Part shown: piece by piece, positions 41,454 to 53,804 of the stretch
How the letters are laid out: each line of letters starts with the position of its first letter
Position numbering within the stretch: the first letter of the stretch is position 1
Made by a program: the position numbers and the translations under genes
The notes under the pieces: model-generated
What the model saw: the letters and a program-made list of their open reading frames with translations, nothing else
Databases searched by the model: none
Told to the model about the DNA's origin: nothing
Source: Daucus carota subsp. sativus
Taxonomy: Eukaryota; Streptophyta; Magnoliopsida; Apiales; Apiaceae
Direction: 5' to 3'
Assembly: GCF_001625215.2 (NCBI RefSeq)
Contig: NC_030387.2
Coordinates: 30,279,606 to 30,343,605 of the forward strand
Length of the DNA: 64,000 nt

Positions 41454-42853
41454 TAAGTGAAAACTCAAAAGTTGAGGTTAGCATAATTACTTTTTGTATG
41501 ATTTATTTTAGTGTTATGATTTTTTTAATAAAAATGTAATTTATAAATCTTTATTTTAAATCTATTAAAAAGTGATGAGTAATCACATTAAATTATCTGT
41601 TTAGGTAATTTTATACTATAAGTGATTTTAAAATTATCAAAATTTGATAATAAAAACAAAAATGATAAATTATATATATATTTTTTTAAAACAATCGAGT
41701 CGAGCAAATCATGTTGATGATCAATTAGTCTTGAGGGAGATACAATCAAACGATTTTGTTGAAATTGATACATGTACATATATTGGCTTCATTTCATTAC
41801 AACCAGAGCTATCGATGGTAATTGTAATCTCACATAAGTTTTTATTAGTGAATCAAATCCTCGAAAATCTGGCCGATCTAACATCGTGAACAATCACACT
41901 GAAACACACACTAAGATTTAATCAAAATCCAAATAAATTATTTTGAAAAATTGAAATCCTCATGCAGGGAGGAGTATTATTGAAGAAATAAGAATAAAAC
42001 AAAAAAAAAAAAACTGGTTTGGGGTTTTACACCCCGACGACGGCCAAGAAAAGAAGAGGAGGACAAGAGAATTTTTTGGGGTTTTGGGGAGAGATGTTCC
42101 ACCAAGTATACTTATTTACGTGGTCGATCGAATATAATTTATTTAGTGTTAGAATTTGATTTTTACTTAAAAATTATTACATTATACCAACTTCCGATTT
42201 TAAATCAAATTTTGAATTTTAGTTGATTTCCGACTTATTACACCAACATATTTTTTCTGCTTAAAGTCGAAAATGACTATAAAACTAGACTTAAAGCTAA
42301 ATTAAATTAATGCATACTAGAGATTTCTAATTTATGTGAATTAGCATTTAAATATGACATGAAATTTCACATATATTAGATGAGTTTTATATTATATTTA
42401 AAATTACTCGTATTCTTTTAAATAATTTTAAAATAAATATAAAATAAATATTTTAAATTAAAAAAAGATTCTAAGATATTTAATACATTTCTAAGTATTC
42501 GTGAATATTGTTGTGTATTAAATAAAAATAAAGAATGAAATCTAATTTTAATGTGTAATTTTAGCACATGAATAAGTGTATTAGAAAGGGGTCAAATGCG
42601 AAGATACTCCTAAGTCCTAACTAACAAAAAGAGAACAGGAATCAAATCCTCCTTTTGATGGATAGTGCAGAAAGGTGGGTCTCCAAAGACGTCCTACAAT
42701 TTGCTTTTAATTATTCCCCCAAAATTCATTTACGAATCTAATTATCTTTTTAGTCTAGTTTTACTTTGGCTAATGTCAGAGAGCTATGAAATCTATTTGT
42801 AATAATAATGGGCATATGTTTTGTCCTTGACGTGAATAAGGACTTATATTGTG
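41454..42853. other. AT-rich spacer
   Basis: No gene, RNA or complete transposon recognised. A 14-nt poly-A run lies near 42000. Confidence 0.4.
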
Positions 42854-43340
42854 AATTTTTTTGGTTAATTATCAAACTCATCATTTGAAGTGGATAAATG
42901 GTATCAAACTCATCACTGATCCTCACGGGGTCTCAAGTGACTCACTAAACTCGCTTAATGGTATCAAATTCATCACTGCCGTTAAAAAAAGTAACGGAAG
43001 TTTAGACGGAATGACACATTGGCTAGGGTTTGACATGTGGCATGCCACATAAGTTTACATGAAAATAAAGTATGCAATCTTTTTGTTAAATTACTTTTAG
43101 GATATAATTCTCTAAATAAATGAGTGGAACTAAATTTTAATATATAATTAACTAAACAATTAAGATTAACTTTTATGTTTTTTATTAGATTATAATTATT
43201 TTTGAATAATATTGAAATGTTTTCTCTTTTAATAAATTTTATTTATGTGAATATTATTGTTGGCAAAAACACAATTAAGTTAATTAGATTATAATTATGT
43301 GAATATTTTAAAAAGGTAATATTTTTGTTACATTTCAAAT

Positions 43341-43679
43341 GGGTTAATTATCAATGTGGGCACTCACTTCACATCAACATATCATCCGTGGCACTCTTGA
43401 ATTTTCGGTTTCATTTAAAACACTGTTTTCAGAAATTGTATCAGTCTTAAAAGTAAAATGTGTTACTCATGGGGATTTAACACAGTAGGCTATAGATAAT
43501 ATGTAGGTACGATTAATTGAATTTCTGCGTTCAAAAAATGGCTATATATGTATTATTAGGGTTCTTCATAACCCATCTCTTCCACCATCAATTTTATCCA
43601 TTTTTTGGATGCGGAAATTCGAGAGTGCCCCGAATGATATATCGGTGTGAAGTGAGTGCCCAATTTGATAATTAAACCC
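43341..43679. mobile_element. Nested Mutator-like foldback MITE
   Basis: Starts GGGTTAATTATCAA and ends TTGATAATTAAACCC. Inverted arms of about 130 bp include GGGCACTCACTTCACA and its mirror. The exact 9-bp duplication ATTTCAAAT lies at 43332-43340 and 43680-43688. Its terminal motif nearly equals that of the outer element, so they belong to related families. Confidence 0.85.
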
Positions 43680-43891
43680 ATTTCAAATAATTGTTTTTTT
43701 GCCAACAATAATATTCACATAATAAAATTTATTAAAAGAGAAAAAAATTTAATATTATTCAAAAATAATTATAATCTAATAAAAAACATAAAAGTTAATT
43801 TTAATTGTTTAGTTAATTATATATTAAAATTTAGTTCCATGCATTTATTTAGATAATTATATCCTAAAAGTAATTTAATAAAAGAATTGCA

Positions 43892-44385
43892 AGCTCTCTC
43901 TCTCCCTCTCAAACCCTAGCCTCCATTAAAGATTTTTGAGGGGGCTTCCATCGGTTTTCACCGGTGAAAAGCCCCGATTTCTTTTCTTTTTTTGTTTTCT
44001 TGTTTGAAATCTTGTTTTCTCTTCAATAAGTTCCCAATTTATTTGGGTTTTGCTAGTCTCTCCTTCTTGTGAGAGTTGGATTTGGTTTGGTGTGTTTTAA
44101 TGTTCTCCATGACCGAGGTTATAGATCGGCATGATTTTCATGGGTTTGATTCAGGTTTGAAGGTTATTATGGAATCGCAGTTATGGTCGATTGTTCAGAA
44201 CAGTCAGGTGAAAGCCAATCAGGTGAAAATGAGTACATATATTCAAATTATCTTCAAATCGCTTAGTTGCCTATCCAAGAAGGAAGGATTCAACAGCGAT
44301 ATAATTCAGCGTCTGTCCAATTTCGATTATATTTGTAGATGCCGTATGGCTTTTGATTAATGAATTGATTCCTTTTTGTCAAAAA
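43892..44385 (+). mobile_element. Poly-A retroposon inserted in the foldback arm
   Basis: 494 bp, starting AGCTCTCTCTCTCCCTCTC like an mRNA leader and ending TTTTTGTCAAAAA. A 15-bp duplication AATAAAAGAATTGCA flanks it (43877-43891 and 44386-44400). A frame of up to 94 codons from a non-ATG start (first ATG at 44100) has no recognised family. It could be a retroposed transcript or a LINE/SINE-type element. Confidence 0.75.
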
Positions 44386-44841
44386 AATAAAAGAATTGCA
44401 TACTTTATTTCCATGTAAACTTATGTGGCATGCCACATGTCAAACCCTACCGCCGACGTGTCATTCCGTCAAAACTTCCGTTACTTTTTTAACGGCAGTG
44501 ATGAGTTTGATACCATTAAGCGAGTTCAGTGAGCAACTTGAGACTCCGTAGAGATGAGTGATGAGGTTGATACCATTTGTCCACTTGAGTTATGAGTTTG
44601 ATAATTAACCCAAATTTTTTTATATTAGTTTAATATATTTTAAATATTAAGTATTCATAAGTGTTTATAATTTTTTGTAAAAGTGTTTCTGCTTCCTTAT
44701 TATACCAACTTCTCATAAAAGTTGAAGCCCATTTTCTTGGTGAGAAGCCGGAGCTTCTCATTGGCTCACAGAAGAATACCGCATCCGCACTAAGAGTAAA
44801 ATAATTAATCAGTGATTAAAAGGGCGGGACCTGCTTCTCAT

Positions 44842-45104
44842 TACTCCCTCCGTTTCTTTTTTCTTTTCCTGTTTGTGATGTCGGTACTGTTTATAACATG
44901 AGACAAATTATTAATTTACATCTAATTTATAAAACTAAATATAGTCATGAGCGATCTTGTTAGATTCGTATTCACGAGTACTTTAATACAGTGAAGTTTT
45001 TATATTTAATGCTACTACGAAATGAAAGATATTAACGATTAAAAATGTGTGTTGGCAAACGTGAAAAGTACAAACAGCAAAAATATTTAGAGACGGAGGG
45101 AGCA
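44842..45104. mobile_element. Stowaway-type MITE
   Basis: TACTCCCTCCGT at the left and ACGGAGGGAGCA at the right, an inverted repeat with a slightly altered right border. About 263 bp. Confidence 0.78.
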
Positions 45105-45594
45105 GTGATTAGCAAAAAAAGCTTCTCATAAGTTCAACAATCCTTACAACCACCTCATAAACACATGATGCATCCGTACTAGGATACACTTTATATATGT
45201 TGTCAGTTGTTGCTTCCGCGAACTTCAAACCGCATTTCATCTTTATTAGTACTGCTCATATTTCCTTGATAAGGTGGTTAATCGAAGTAATATTTAAGGG
45301 ACGTTTGAGCAAGTTTAAAAAAGTGATTCGTTGTTTAAAGTAAAGAAGTGGATTAAAAATAATATGTAAATAATTTAATAAAGTGTTCAGAAAACAAGTA
45401 AAAATTCTGAGGAAGAAATTAGCATTCTCAATTTGTGATTATGCTTATTTAGACAAACGAGTCAGTAAAGCAAAAGTTTTCCGCTTCTTAAAAACAAACG
45501 GCCACATAATGTTGGGCCGAACCAGATTTCCGTATAGTCATTAAAAATCGGAAGGATTGTGTGAATCCTGAGTATATCGAAATCGATACATTTA

Positions 45595-46058
45595 GAGGGG
45601 TGTATTCGATTGGGATTTTAATGGATTGTTTTTAGTCTATGAATTTTAATAGATTGTGTTTGATTTTGATTTTGTGCGGATTCTTAATAAAATGTTGCAG
45701 AGTTGATAAGTTTTAAGCACAATGCTTCAAAATCCCATTGATTTTGATGGGATTTCAGAAAACTTAAAATACACTGAAGAATGCCACACAATCCATCATT
45801 TTGTGAAATGCAAAAAAATCCATCAGTATTTGAATACCATCAGATTTTAATGGATTTTAAACAATCCCAATTGAATACCATCGGATTTTAAAGCATAATT
45901 TAAAATCCCAATTGAATACCATCAGATTTTGTAGCATAATTTGAAATCCCAATTAAATATCTCAAGATTTTAATGGATTTCAAACAATCCCAATCGAATA
46001 CTCTCGGATTTCATGAATACAAAAAAATGCCTTAAAATCCTAATCCAATACACCCCTC
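45595..46058. mobile_element. PIF/Harbinger-type MITE (Tourist-like)
   Basis: Starts GAGGGGTGTATTCGATTGGG and ends with the near reverse complement CCTAATCCAATACACCCCTC. It is flanked by TTA at 45592-45594 and 46059-46061, the three-base duplication of PIF/Harbinger elements. Inside, a TTGAATACCATCAGATTTTA word is repeated at least four times in variant form. It ends about 470 bp upstream of the ARF start codon. Confidence 0.83.
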
Positions 46059-46527
46059 TTAGTATTTTAGTTTGTGCAATAATAATGCTGCTAAAAGAAG
46101 GTCCCGTATAAACATAAATAATGTTTGCAGCTGCAGAGAGGAGGGATTTTAGTGTGTCTTAATGCACACGCACTTTTCTTCCTTAAAAATAGCGCATCAT
46201 TGTGCTTTACACATATTTACAACTTCAGTAGCTTCATCTGTACTTATATGTATACACGCATGCATTGTTTGTTCAGTTAAAGAAGAGGGTCAGTTGATTT
46301 TCTTTTTCTTGTGTTGTTGCTTGTTGATATTGATAAAGGGATGGTTTTTAGTTTCTTTGGATTATTATATTATATGATGCTGATGATAAATGAGTTCTGT
46401 TGAACGTGAAAACTACTTAGTTTCTTCTTTCCTTATTTCCCTCCAGCTCCTCCATCTCTTTCTTCGCCTGCCTTTATATATCTCTGCACTGTGTTCATCC
46501 TAGATTATCTTTCTGCGTTTACACTTA

Positions 46528-46641
46528 ATGGCCCATCTTGATGCTAGCAGAGCCTCTGTTTCGTATGATACCGGTGACTCTCTCTCTCTCCCTCCCTCCC
46601 TCCCTCTCTCTGTCTGTCCCTCCCTCCCCCTCCCTCTCCCC

Positions 46642-46678
<37 letters not shown>

Positions 46679-49600
46679 CCTCCCTCCCCCTCCTTCTCTC
46701 TGACTCTGTCACCCCCCCTCTCTCTCTCTCTCCCCCTCCCTCTCCCTGTCTCTCTCTCTCTGACTCTCTCTGACTCTCTCTCTGGAGGAACTTTGATAGG
46801 GAGGTTGGAAATACAAGTTCTTGGCTACAATTTTAATTTGGTCTATTCCTCTTGTTACTTGTATAGTTATGACATTAATTTACATCTTTCAATAAGTACA
46901 GAACCAAAAGAGAAAGTTGGAATTACAACATCTGTGTTTCCCTCAATTTAAATATCTTGTTCTTGTCCTTGTCACTTGTGTTACATTTTTTTTTCCTAAG
47001 GATTTGTTGTTTCTGAGCTTTTCTTCCTACCAAAGAATAAGCTTTTTATCTTTAGTTTCTTTTGTTACATTAATTTGTTATATACTTGTGTAGGTCAGGG
47101 AAAAGATGATCTTTATGCAGAGTTATGGAAGTCATGTGCAGGCCCTTTGGTTGAGGTTCCCAGTAGGAATGAGAGAGTGTATTACTTCCCTCAGGGTCAC
47201 ATGGAACAGGCATGCTTTATACCAAAGCCCCTTTAATTTTACTTTCAAAAGAACCCTAATTTATATTCATATGTATTCGATATAATTATATGCATCTTGT
47301 GTAGTTACAAGCATCCACAAATCAAGAACTAGATCAACATATTCCAAAGTTTAACCTTCCTTCCAAGATCCTATGTCGGGTCGTTAATGTTCAGTTATTG
47401 GTAAGTACTTTTTGAACACTGTGATAACTATTTTCAAGATTTTTTATTTGTATTGTTATGTTATTGAATTTGCTTCCTAATCTGATGCTAATATAGGCAG
47501 AACTGGATACTGATGAAGTCTATGCACAAATAACTCTACACCCAGAAGTAGAGGTAGGGATTTGGCACTTATGTGCTTGCAATTGTTTAAGCCTCATTTC
47601 TAGGCCTCATGGTTAATGGCTTTGTTAATTTCTCGTTTATTTGTAACTAACAATTGCAGCAAGCTGAGCCTACAAGTCCTGATCCATGCATTGCTGATCC
47701 CCCAAAGCCGCCTATTCATTCATTTGTTAAGATTTTGACAGCATCGGACACAAGCACTCATGGAGGATTCTCTATTTTCCGTAAACACGCAAATGAGTGC
47801 CTTCCTCCATTAGTAAGTATCCTTGGTTTATTTATTAGCTGCCGAATGAAGTAATAATTCTTTAGTAACACCCAAATTAAGAATTTTATTAGATGGCACA
47901 AACTTTATTTTTATGTGATGCCAAGCAGGGGTGATCGCGGTGCGGGCGGTGCGGTTTTTCGTTAAAATCGCGAACCAAACCGCGCATGCGGTTTGGTTGA
48001 AAACTCAAACCGCAACCGCACCACGTTAGCATAAAAACCGCGTAAACCGCACCACAAAAATGCGGTGTGGTGCGGTGCGGTTTGTGCGGTTTGTATGCTT
48101 AGGAATAAATATTTTTAGTTGAAGTTCGAAATAAAATTTAAATATACAATAATTAAAATCTTTCCTTGTAATGAATTTATATGATATTTATCATTTTAAA
48201 ACTACAAAAACTACTAAAAAAACACAAACAAAAGTGTAAATATGATAATAAATATGAGTACTAACTACAAAAAGACATATTATAATAATATAATCATTTC
48301 ATAAAAATTTGGTGTTATAGTAATGCGAGATTTATAGAATAATATTTAACTATTATTTGAAGAGATTTAACAAATATATATAACATAATAAATAATATAT
48401 ATGTATATAATATAATTTTATTTGATTATCACTAATATATATATATATATTATATAATATCGCAGTGCGGTGCGGTTTGAACCGCACTGCTAATATGTCA
48501 AACCGCAACCCGCACCGCACCGCGCGGTTTGTGAAAAATTCAAACCGCAACCGCACCACGAAAATTAAAAACCGCGTTTTGTGGTGCGGTTTGGTGCGGT
48601 GCGGGCGGTTTAGGCGGTTTGGGCGGTTTTCTGATCACCCCTAATGCCAAGAACTCTGAAACACCTGTTACTACCTTGGAGGTCTTTACTATTGGTATGA
48701 AGTATTTGGCATGGATAATCTGTTTAATTTTGCAGGACGTGACCCAGGCAACCCCTACCCAGGACCTGGTTGCGAAAGATCTTCATGGATTTGAGTGGAG
48801 ATTTAAGCATGTTTTCCGAGGTACATTATAGCTTGATTTGCAGATCAGGTGTAGTACTTAATTATTTAATATTCAGTTGTAACCATTGATTACCAATATT
48901 AGGTCAACCTCGTCGGCATCTGCTTACAACCGGGTGGAGCACATTTGTAAGTTCAAAGAGATTGATTGCGGGGGATTCTTTTGTTTTTCTAAGGTATATT
49001 ATTTCCAAACTTCTTTCCCTTCATGTTATTCAGATCTTAGCTGTAGGTCATGGCTCATGATTTAGTCTCTTGGCATGAAGAGATGATGGTGGGGAAATGC
49101 GTGTTGGGATTCATCGTCTTGCACAACATCAAAGTCCCATGCCTCCATCAGTTATATCTAGCCAGAATATGCATCTTGGGGTACTTGCAACTGCTTCTCA
49201 TGCAATTACAACGCGGACTTTGTTTGTTGTGTATTACAAACCAAGGTCTCTGTGAAAATGTTCACTAATTTGCTAAATGCAACTTTTTTCTTTTGAGTGC
49301 TTACTGCCTTCTAAATTCTGATTCTACAACTCCATTTGCATCGTGTTGTGTCCAGGACAAGCCAATTCATCGTTCGACTGAATAAATATATGGAGGCTGT
49401 CGCTTATGGCTTTTCACTTGGCATGCGGTTTAAAATGAAATTTGAAGGAGAAGATTCTCCCGAAAGAAGGTAGGATGAATTTAACCAATATGTTTGTCAT
49501 TACGAGGTACTTCTACTTTTATATGTGGTGTTTTTTTTTTGGCAGGTTTTCGGGCACTATAGTTGGGGTTGAAAATCTCTCTCCACAATGGTCAGATTCT

Positions 49601-51019
49601 AAATGGCGGTCCCTAAAGGTTCGACATAGTTATAGATCGTAGTCTTAATTTAAGAATCACTATATTGTCATTCATATATTTATTTCTTAACTAATTTATT
49701 TTTAGATTCAATGGGATGAACCTGCATCCATACATAGACCTCTGAGAGTTTCAGCTTGGGACATCGAGCCTTTCGTAGCTTCTAAATCCTCAGACCTCGC
49801 ACTGGCAATGAAGATCAAAAGGCCCCGACCAGTTGGTAATCATTTATCAGGTATGTGCATCTGTCTATGATACGAAAATGTATACAACTGTATTTCCTTT
49901 CATTCTTTTAATTTACCGCAGATACTACTGCTTGGTATGCTGCAACACCTTTCTGGTATGCGGGATCAAATACAACTGTAGAACAGAGCAGCTTGGGTGG
50001 CACTACTGAATTTGAATACATTGCAAAGCAAGTTGTTTGGCCTCCCAAGAAAAAAGAACAGCATGACAATTTTATCAATCATTTCTCAAGAGGCCTTACT
50101 GATGAAAGCTGGAAGGATTCAGTGAATTTATTTCGTGAATCAGCTCAAGACAAACCATATGTTACGACTCCACCAGTTATGCCAGAGTACGACTCTCCTG
50201 CCTCGTCAAGGGCACACAATGGTCTCGTACACGACCAAGTGGAACAGGTAAGAAGAACTGAGACTAGTGCTAGTTGCCGGTTATTTGGCATTGATCTAAG
50301 AAACTCCAACAGCATTCAATCACCAACAAAGAAAGTTACAGATTCATTCATTGCGACTGATGGTGGTTTACAAGCCTCTTCTGATACTCTGTTGGAAGTT
50401 GACAGAGCTAGAAATTTAGACCTTCGTAAGGTAAAAGAGCAAGTCTTGGCAGAGGCACCAAAAAAGGAAACTGACAGCAAACATGGTTCTAATACTTCAA
50501 AAAGAACTCGTACTAAGGTGAGAAGGCACACTTATTACTCGTGCTGTTAGTCACTTTTAAGCATCATCCATTCTCAAGTCTTCATATTTCTGCTTAACTA
50601 GGTGCAAATGCAAGGGATTGCTGTTGGCCGAGCTGTTGACTTGGCATTAGTGGAAGGTTACGATGACCTTATAACTGAACTGGAAAGGATGTTTGAGATT
50701 AAGGGAGAGCTTAAGGAACGGAAAAATTGGCAAGTTGTTTACACTGACCGAGAGGGTGATATGATGCTAGTGGGCGATGATCCATGGCTGTAAGTTGCTT
50801 CAGAAGTCAGAACTATGATCCATGTCAGTTGTTTCGCTTAACATGTCAATATATTTCACTCATTGTTTCAGGGAATTTTGTGGAATAGCAAAGAAGATCT
50901 TCATATACACGACCGAGGAAGTGAAGAAAATGTCTGGGAACTGCAAGCTTCCTGGATCAGCTTCAGATGGTGAAGAAAAAATAGTGAGCATAGAATCAGA
51001 AACTAAATGTGAAGTCTAA
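46528..51019 (+). CDS. Auxin response factor, class B (ARF9/ARF11/ARF18 type)
   Basis: Fourteen coding exons: 46528-46573, 47094-47209, 47305-47400, 47497-47553, 47660-47812, 48736-48820, 48903-48993, 49081-49245, 49356-49469, 49546-49618, 49706-49850, 49922-50517, 50602-50789 and 50872-51019. They give 690 residues with every phase consistent. The B3 DNA-binding domain spans about 121-223 ([26 protein letters not shown]), with dimerisation and ARF-ancillary regions to about 380. A Ser/Thr-containing middle region lacks the Q-rich stretch of activator ARFs. A C-terminal PB1 domain lies at about 580-665 (GRAVDL, then an acidic [14 protein letters not shown] motif). This fits repressor ARFs that bind TGTCTC-type auxin elements and interact with Aux/IAA proteins. 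Intron 2 has a GC donor. Confidence 0.95.
46576..46790. repeat. CT-rich microsatellite at the start of ARF intron 1
   Basis: (CT)n and CCCTCC repeats running from three bases after the donor of the first intron for about 215 bp. They produce long spurious frames on both strands. Confidence 0.9.
47926..48643. mobile_element. hAT-type MITE inside ARF intron 5
   Basis: Begins CAGGGGTGATC and ends GATCACCCCTA. The exact 8-bp duplication ATGCCAAG lies at 47918-47925 and 48644-48651, as in hAT elements. Both subterminal regions are packed with GCGGTTTG and GTGCGGTGCGG words in inverted orientation, and the centre is AT-rich. 718 bp, no transposase. Intron 5 splice sites are untouched. Confidence 0.9.
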
Positions 51020-51952
51020 ACTTCGACTACTTTTTCTCGGGTAGTACTAAAGGGTTAAATAGGTCAGTTACAAGGTGAAAAGGGAATAAAAAAGCTTGCT
51101 CGCTACTTGTGGCTGGAAAGATGCTGACAGTAGTATGTGAAAGTGAGCAGTTGGCAAGGTTTCTACTGAAAGCTGTAAGATAAAAAGCTTGGAGGTTAGG
51201 CTTGGGTTTTGTTAAATGTAAATACTATGTTGTGGGTTGATGATCTTGTTTTTGGCTGATCAGTTTGTTTGAAAATGTACCATGCTTGTGTTTGGTTGAA
51301 AGATCATAACATGCTTGGCTACAATGGGGGGACTGGACTGTCCCTTCCTAATATTAATTGTTATCAAATAAAATTATTAAAATTAATCTATATCTTTTTT
51401 CCACCTGAGAGTGAGAGATGATATTGTTGAATGGTATTGTTGTATACAATAGTATACAAGAGTGACACTTCACAGAGTGGGCTGGGCAATAACTTTTTAG
51501 AATCAAACCATTCATTGAATTTGTGGGCTTTAGCTCGCATTAAAAAGAAGGTGGCCTCTTATTTGGGCTGGCTTATATTTTGATTTGTTGCCGTCACTAG
51601 TTTTGGTGGTGTTGTTTTATTCTTTAACAAACAGCTGGGCATTCTGTTTGTTTTCGGAATTGCCAACCAATTAAACATTTGCATGTCCAAAATTCAAATA
51701 AAACATTTGCCAGACATAAGTTAAAGATGTTTAGTTCAAATACATATTTTTTGAATTTTTCTTCGCAAGTACACCATAAAATAAGAGTTTAAAATTATTT
51801 TACAAATAAGATTTTGTGAACCATAAACTAATATCTAATTCTTTTGGTTTTATTTCTTTTTTTAGTTTTTAATATTAAATTGGCCTATATTAATATCTTT
51901 GTATAATAATTTCAAAAGTAATACAATTCGAACCGAAATAAATAAAGCAAAC

Positions 51953-52424
51953 TAGGGCCTTGTTTGTTTCCGCGGATTTATGGTTACACAGGAACCCACG
52001 CTTACGTGGAACTGGGTTACAGTGTGTGTCTACCGTGAAACTCAAAAATACAGTGTTTGGTTGATACTTTATACAGGTCATGTAACTATAAAATTTTGAC
52101 AATTTAGATAATATCAGATTAACACCTTATAAATATATAAATAAAATAAAAATGATTTGAGTGTATTATAAACATAAAATAATATGAATGTTCGCGTAAT
52201 ATAATAAATGAGATTTATAAAATATAAAAAGATTATTTGAATGAGATGATATATTAATATAATATTAGTAATATCTAAATAAAAATAAATAATTGGTTTC
52301 AAAAAAAAAATAAATAAAAATAAAAATAAATAAAAAATATATTATAACCAAACACCGTAACTAAGACAAGTTCCATGGAACTCTGGGTTACTACGTTGGG
52401 TTACAGGCTACCAAACGAGGCCTA
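51953..52424. mobile_element. hAT-like MITE
   Basis: TAGGGCCTTGTTTG at the left and CCAAACGAGGCCTA at the right are inverted repeats of the common GTTTGG hAT form. GGTTACA words near both ends are mirrored. No matching 8-bp duplication was found. Confidence 0.58.
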
Positions 52425-53554
52425 GGTGATTCACCAGAACTACTAAGGTACTGATTTGGTTCAAATTTTAAATGCACAATACTACATTTGTGAAAGCGGC
52501 GGAAATGAGCTTAAGTCCGATTATACTTCCTTTTGTAATTCAACGATCTATCTCCAAAAGAATATTAGTTCAGCTTTTCCTACTTTTCGTTAATTTGAAC
52601 TAGTTTGTGCAGAACATTCTCACTTTCATACACTGAATTTGAAATAAAGGCAGAAAGAAAGGAGTGCTTGTACCCAACATGTAGGTTCTTGTTGAGGGAT
52701 TGATACGTGCCCTAGATTTTTGTGCCTTTTTTTTTTAATCCTCAAGTCTTTAATTTGGGATTGAGTTTTAAGGGATGAAGCACGAGCGAGTTTGGAGGTA
52801 TTATTTTGACCGATGCACACAATTTTTTTTCAAATTTTACTTTAACAAATTATTTTTAAATATTACCCTCTCAATATATATATATATATAAATTGACAGG
52901 TGTATAATAGACCAAAATATTGAATATTCTTCTCCAGTCCCATTTTTTTAAAGTTATTGGAGAGATTTAATAATGGGCCAATTTATTATAATTATAACAA
53001 CTTTAAACGATATAATCTACATATATTTGAAGAGTCGATTATTTTTCATATATCTGAATGGGATTAATTACTAAAATATTAATTACGTTTATAATCCATA
53101 CGCATTAGTTTACTATAATACAATATTATTAAAGAAATAAGAAAATATAAGTAATAACAAATGAGTTGAACAATAAAAAAAGCAAAAGTAAACCGAGACC
53201 ATTCTTTCTTTTTGTTTAGTCCTTGGAAAACACTTTCCATATTTGATTACAGCGATAACACGCTTAATCTGTTTGGTGGTTAAGCCATCAATTAAAGGTT
53301 TTAATCACACATGATTAATTTGCAAGTCAGTGCTTAAACATTATTAATGTTGTCGAAAAATGAAGCCATGAAGGGGTTAATTCATCATTTGTCCCATCTT
53401 GAGCGCACCATCAAGAAATTTCTACATGAAACCAAAGTATAAATCCGTACTTTTTTTTTTTTTTTTTTTCACACGATACAAGAATAGAGTTTGTTATGGA
53501 GGGACCGTACAAGTTTGAAACAAGAGTGGCTTTAACCAGAGCAGTGAAAAAATA

Positions 53555-53804
53555 TACTCCATCAGTCCCATTTAATTCTATACGTTTTTTTTTTACTGTT
53601 CAACACACACTTCAATGCTTTTATAAAATATAGTTCTATAACTTATTTTTAAATTTTTTTTTAAAATAAAAATATAACATTCAAACTTTTATACAGAAAA
53701 CAAAATTCATAAAGATAAGTTATAGAACTATAATTTACAGGAGTATTAAAGTTCGTGCCGCGTCCTGGTCTCCCGATGTATATAACCCAGGGACGGAGGG
53801 AGTA
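53555..53804. mobile_element. Stowaway-type MITE
   Basis: TACTCCATCAGTCCCATTTA at the left and GGGACGGAGGGAGTA at the right, TA borders, 250 bp. Second copy of the subfamily seen at 16550-16804. Confidence 0.83.

Larger units (their letters stand above)
42863..44612. mobile_element. Large Mutator-like foldback element (outer member of a nest)
   Basis: Left end GGTTAATTATCAAACTCATC and right end GATGAG...TTTGATAATTAACC begin inverted arms of several hundred bp. Shared words include GTGGCATGCCACAT, AACGGCAGTGATGA and AATGGTATCAAA. A 9-bp AATTTTTTT stands at both borders (42854-42862 and 44613-44621). The left-hand part and loop hold another foldback (43341-43679), and the right arm is split by a retroposon (43892-44385). 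Without these it would be roughly 890 bp. Confidence 0.8.

Noticed and set aside
46500..46951. Ser/Leu/Pro-rich frames on both strands near the ARF start
   Set aside because: They are readings of the CT microsatellite in intron 1.
50240..50260. Strong donor-like CAG|GTAAGA in ARF exon 12
   Set aside because: Conserved ARF sequence (S-C-R-L-F-G-I-D-L) continues in frame past it, so it is at most a cryptic site.
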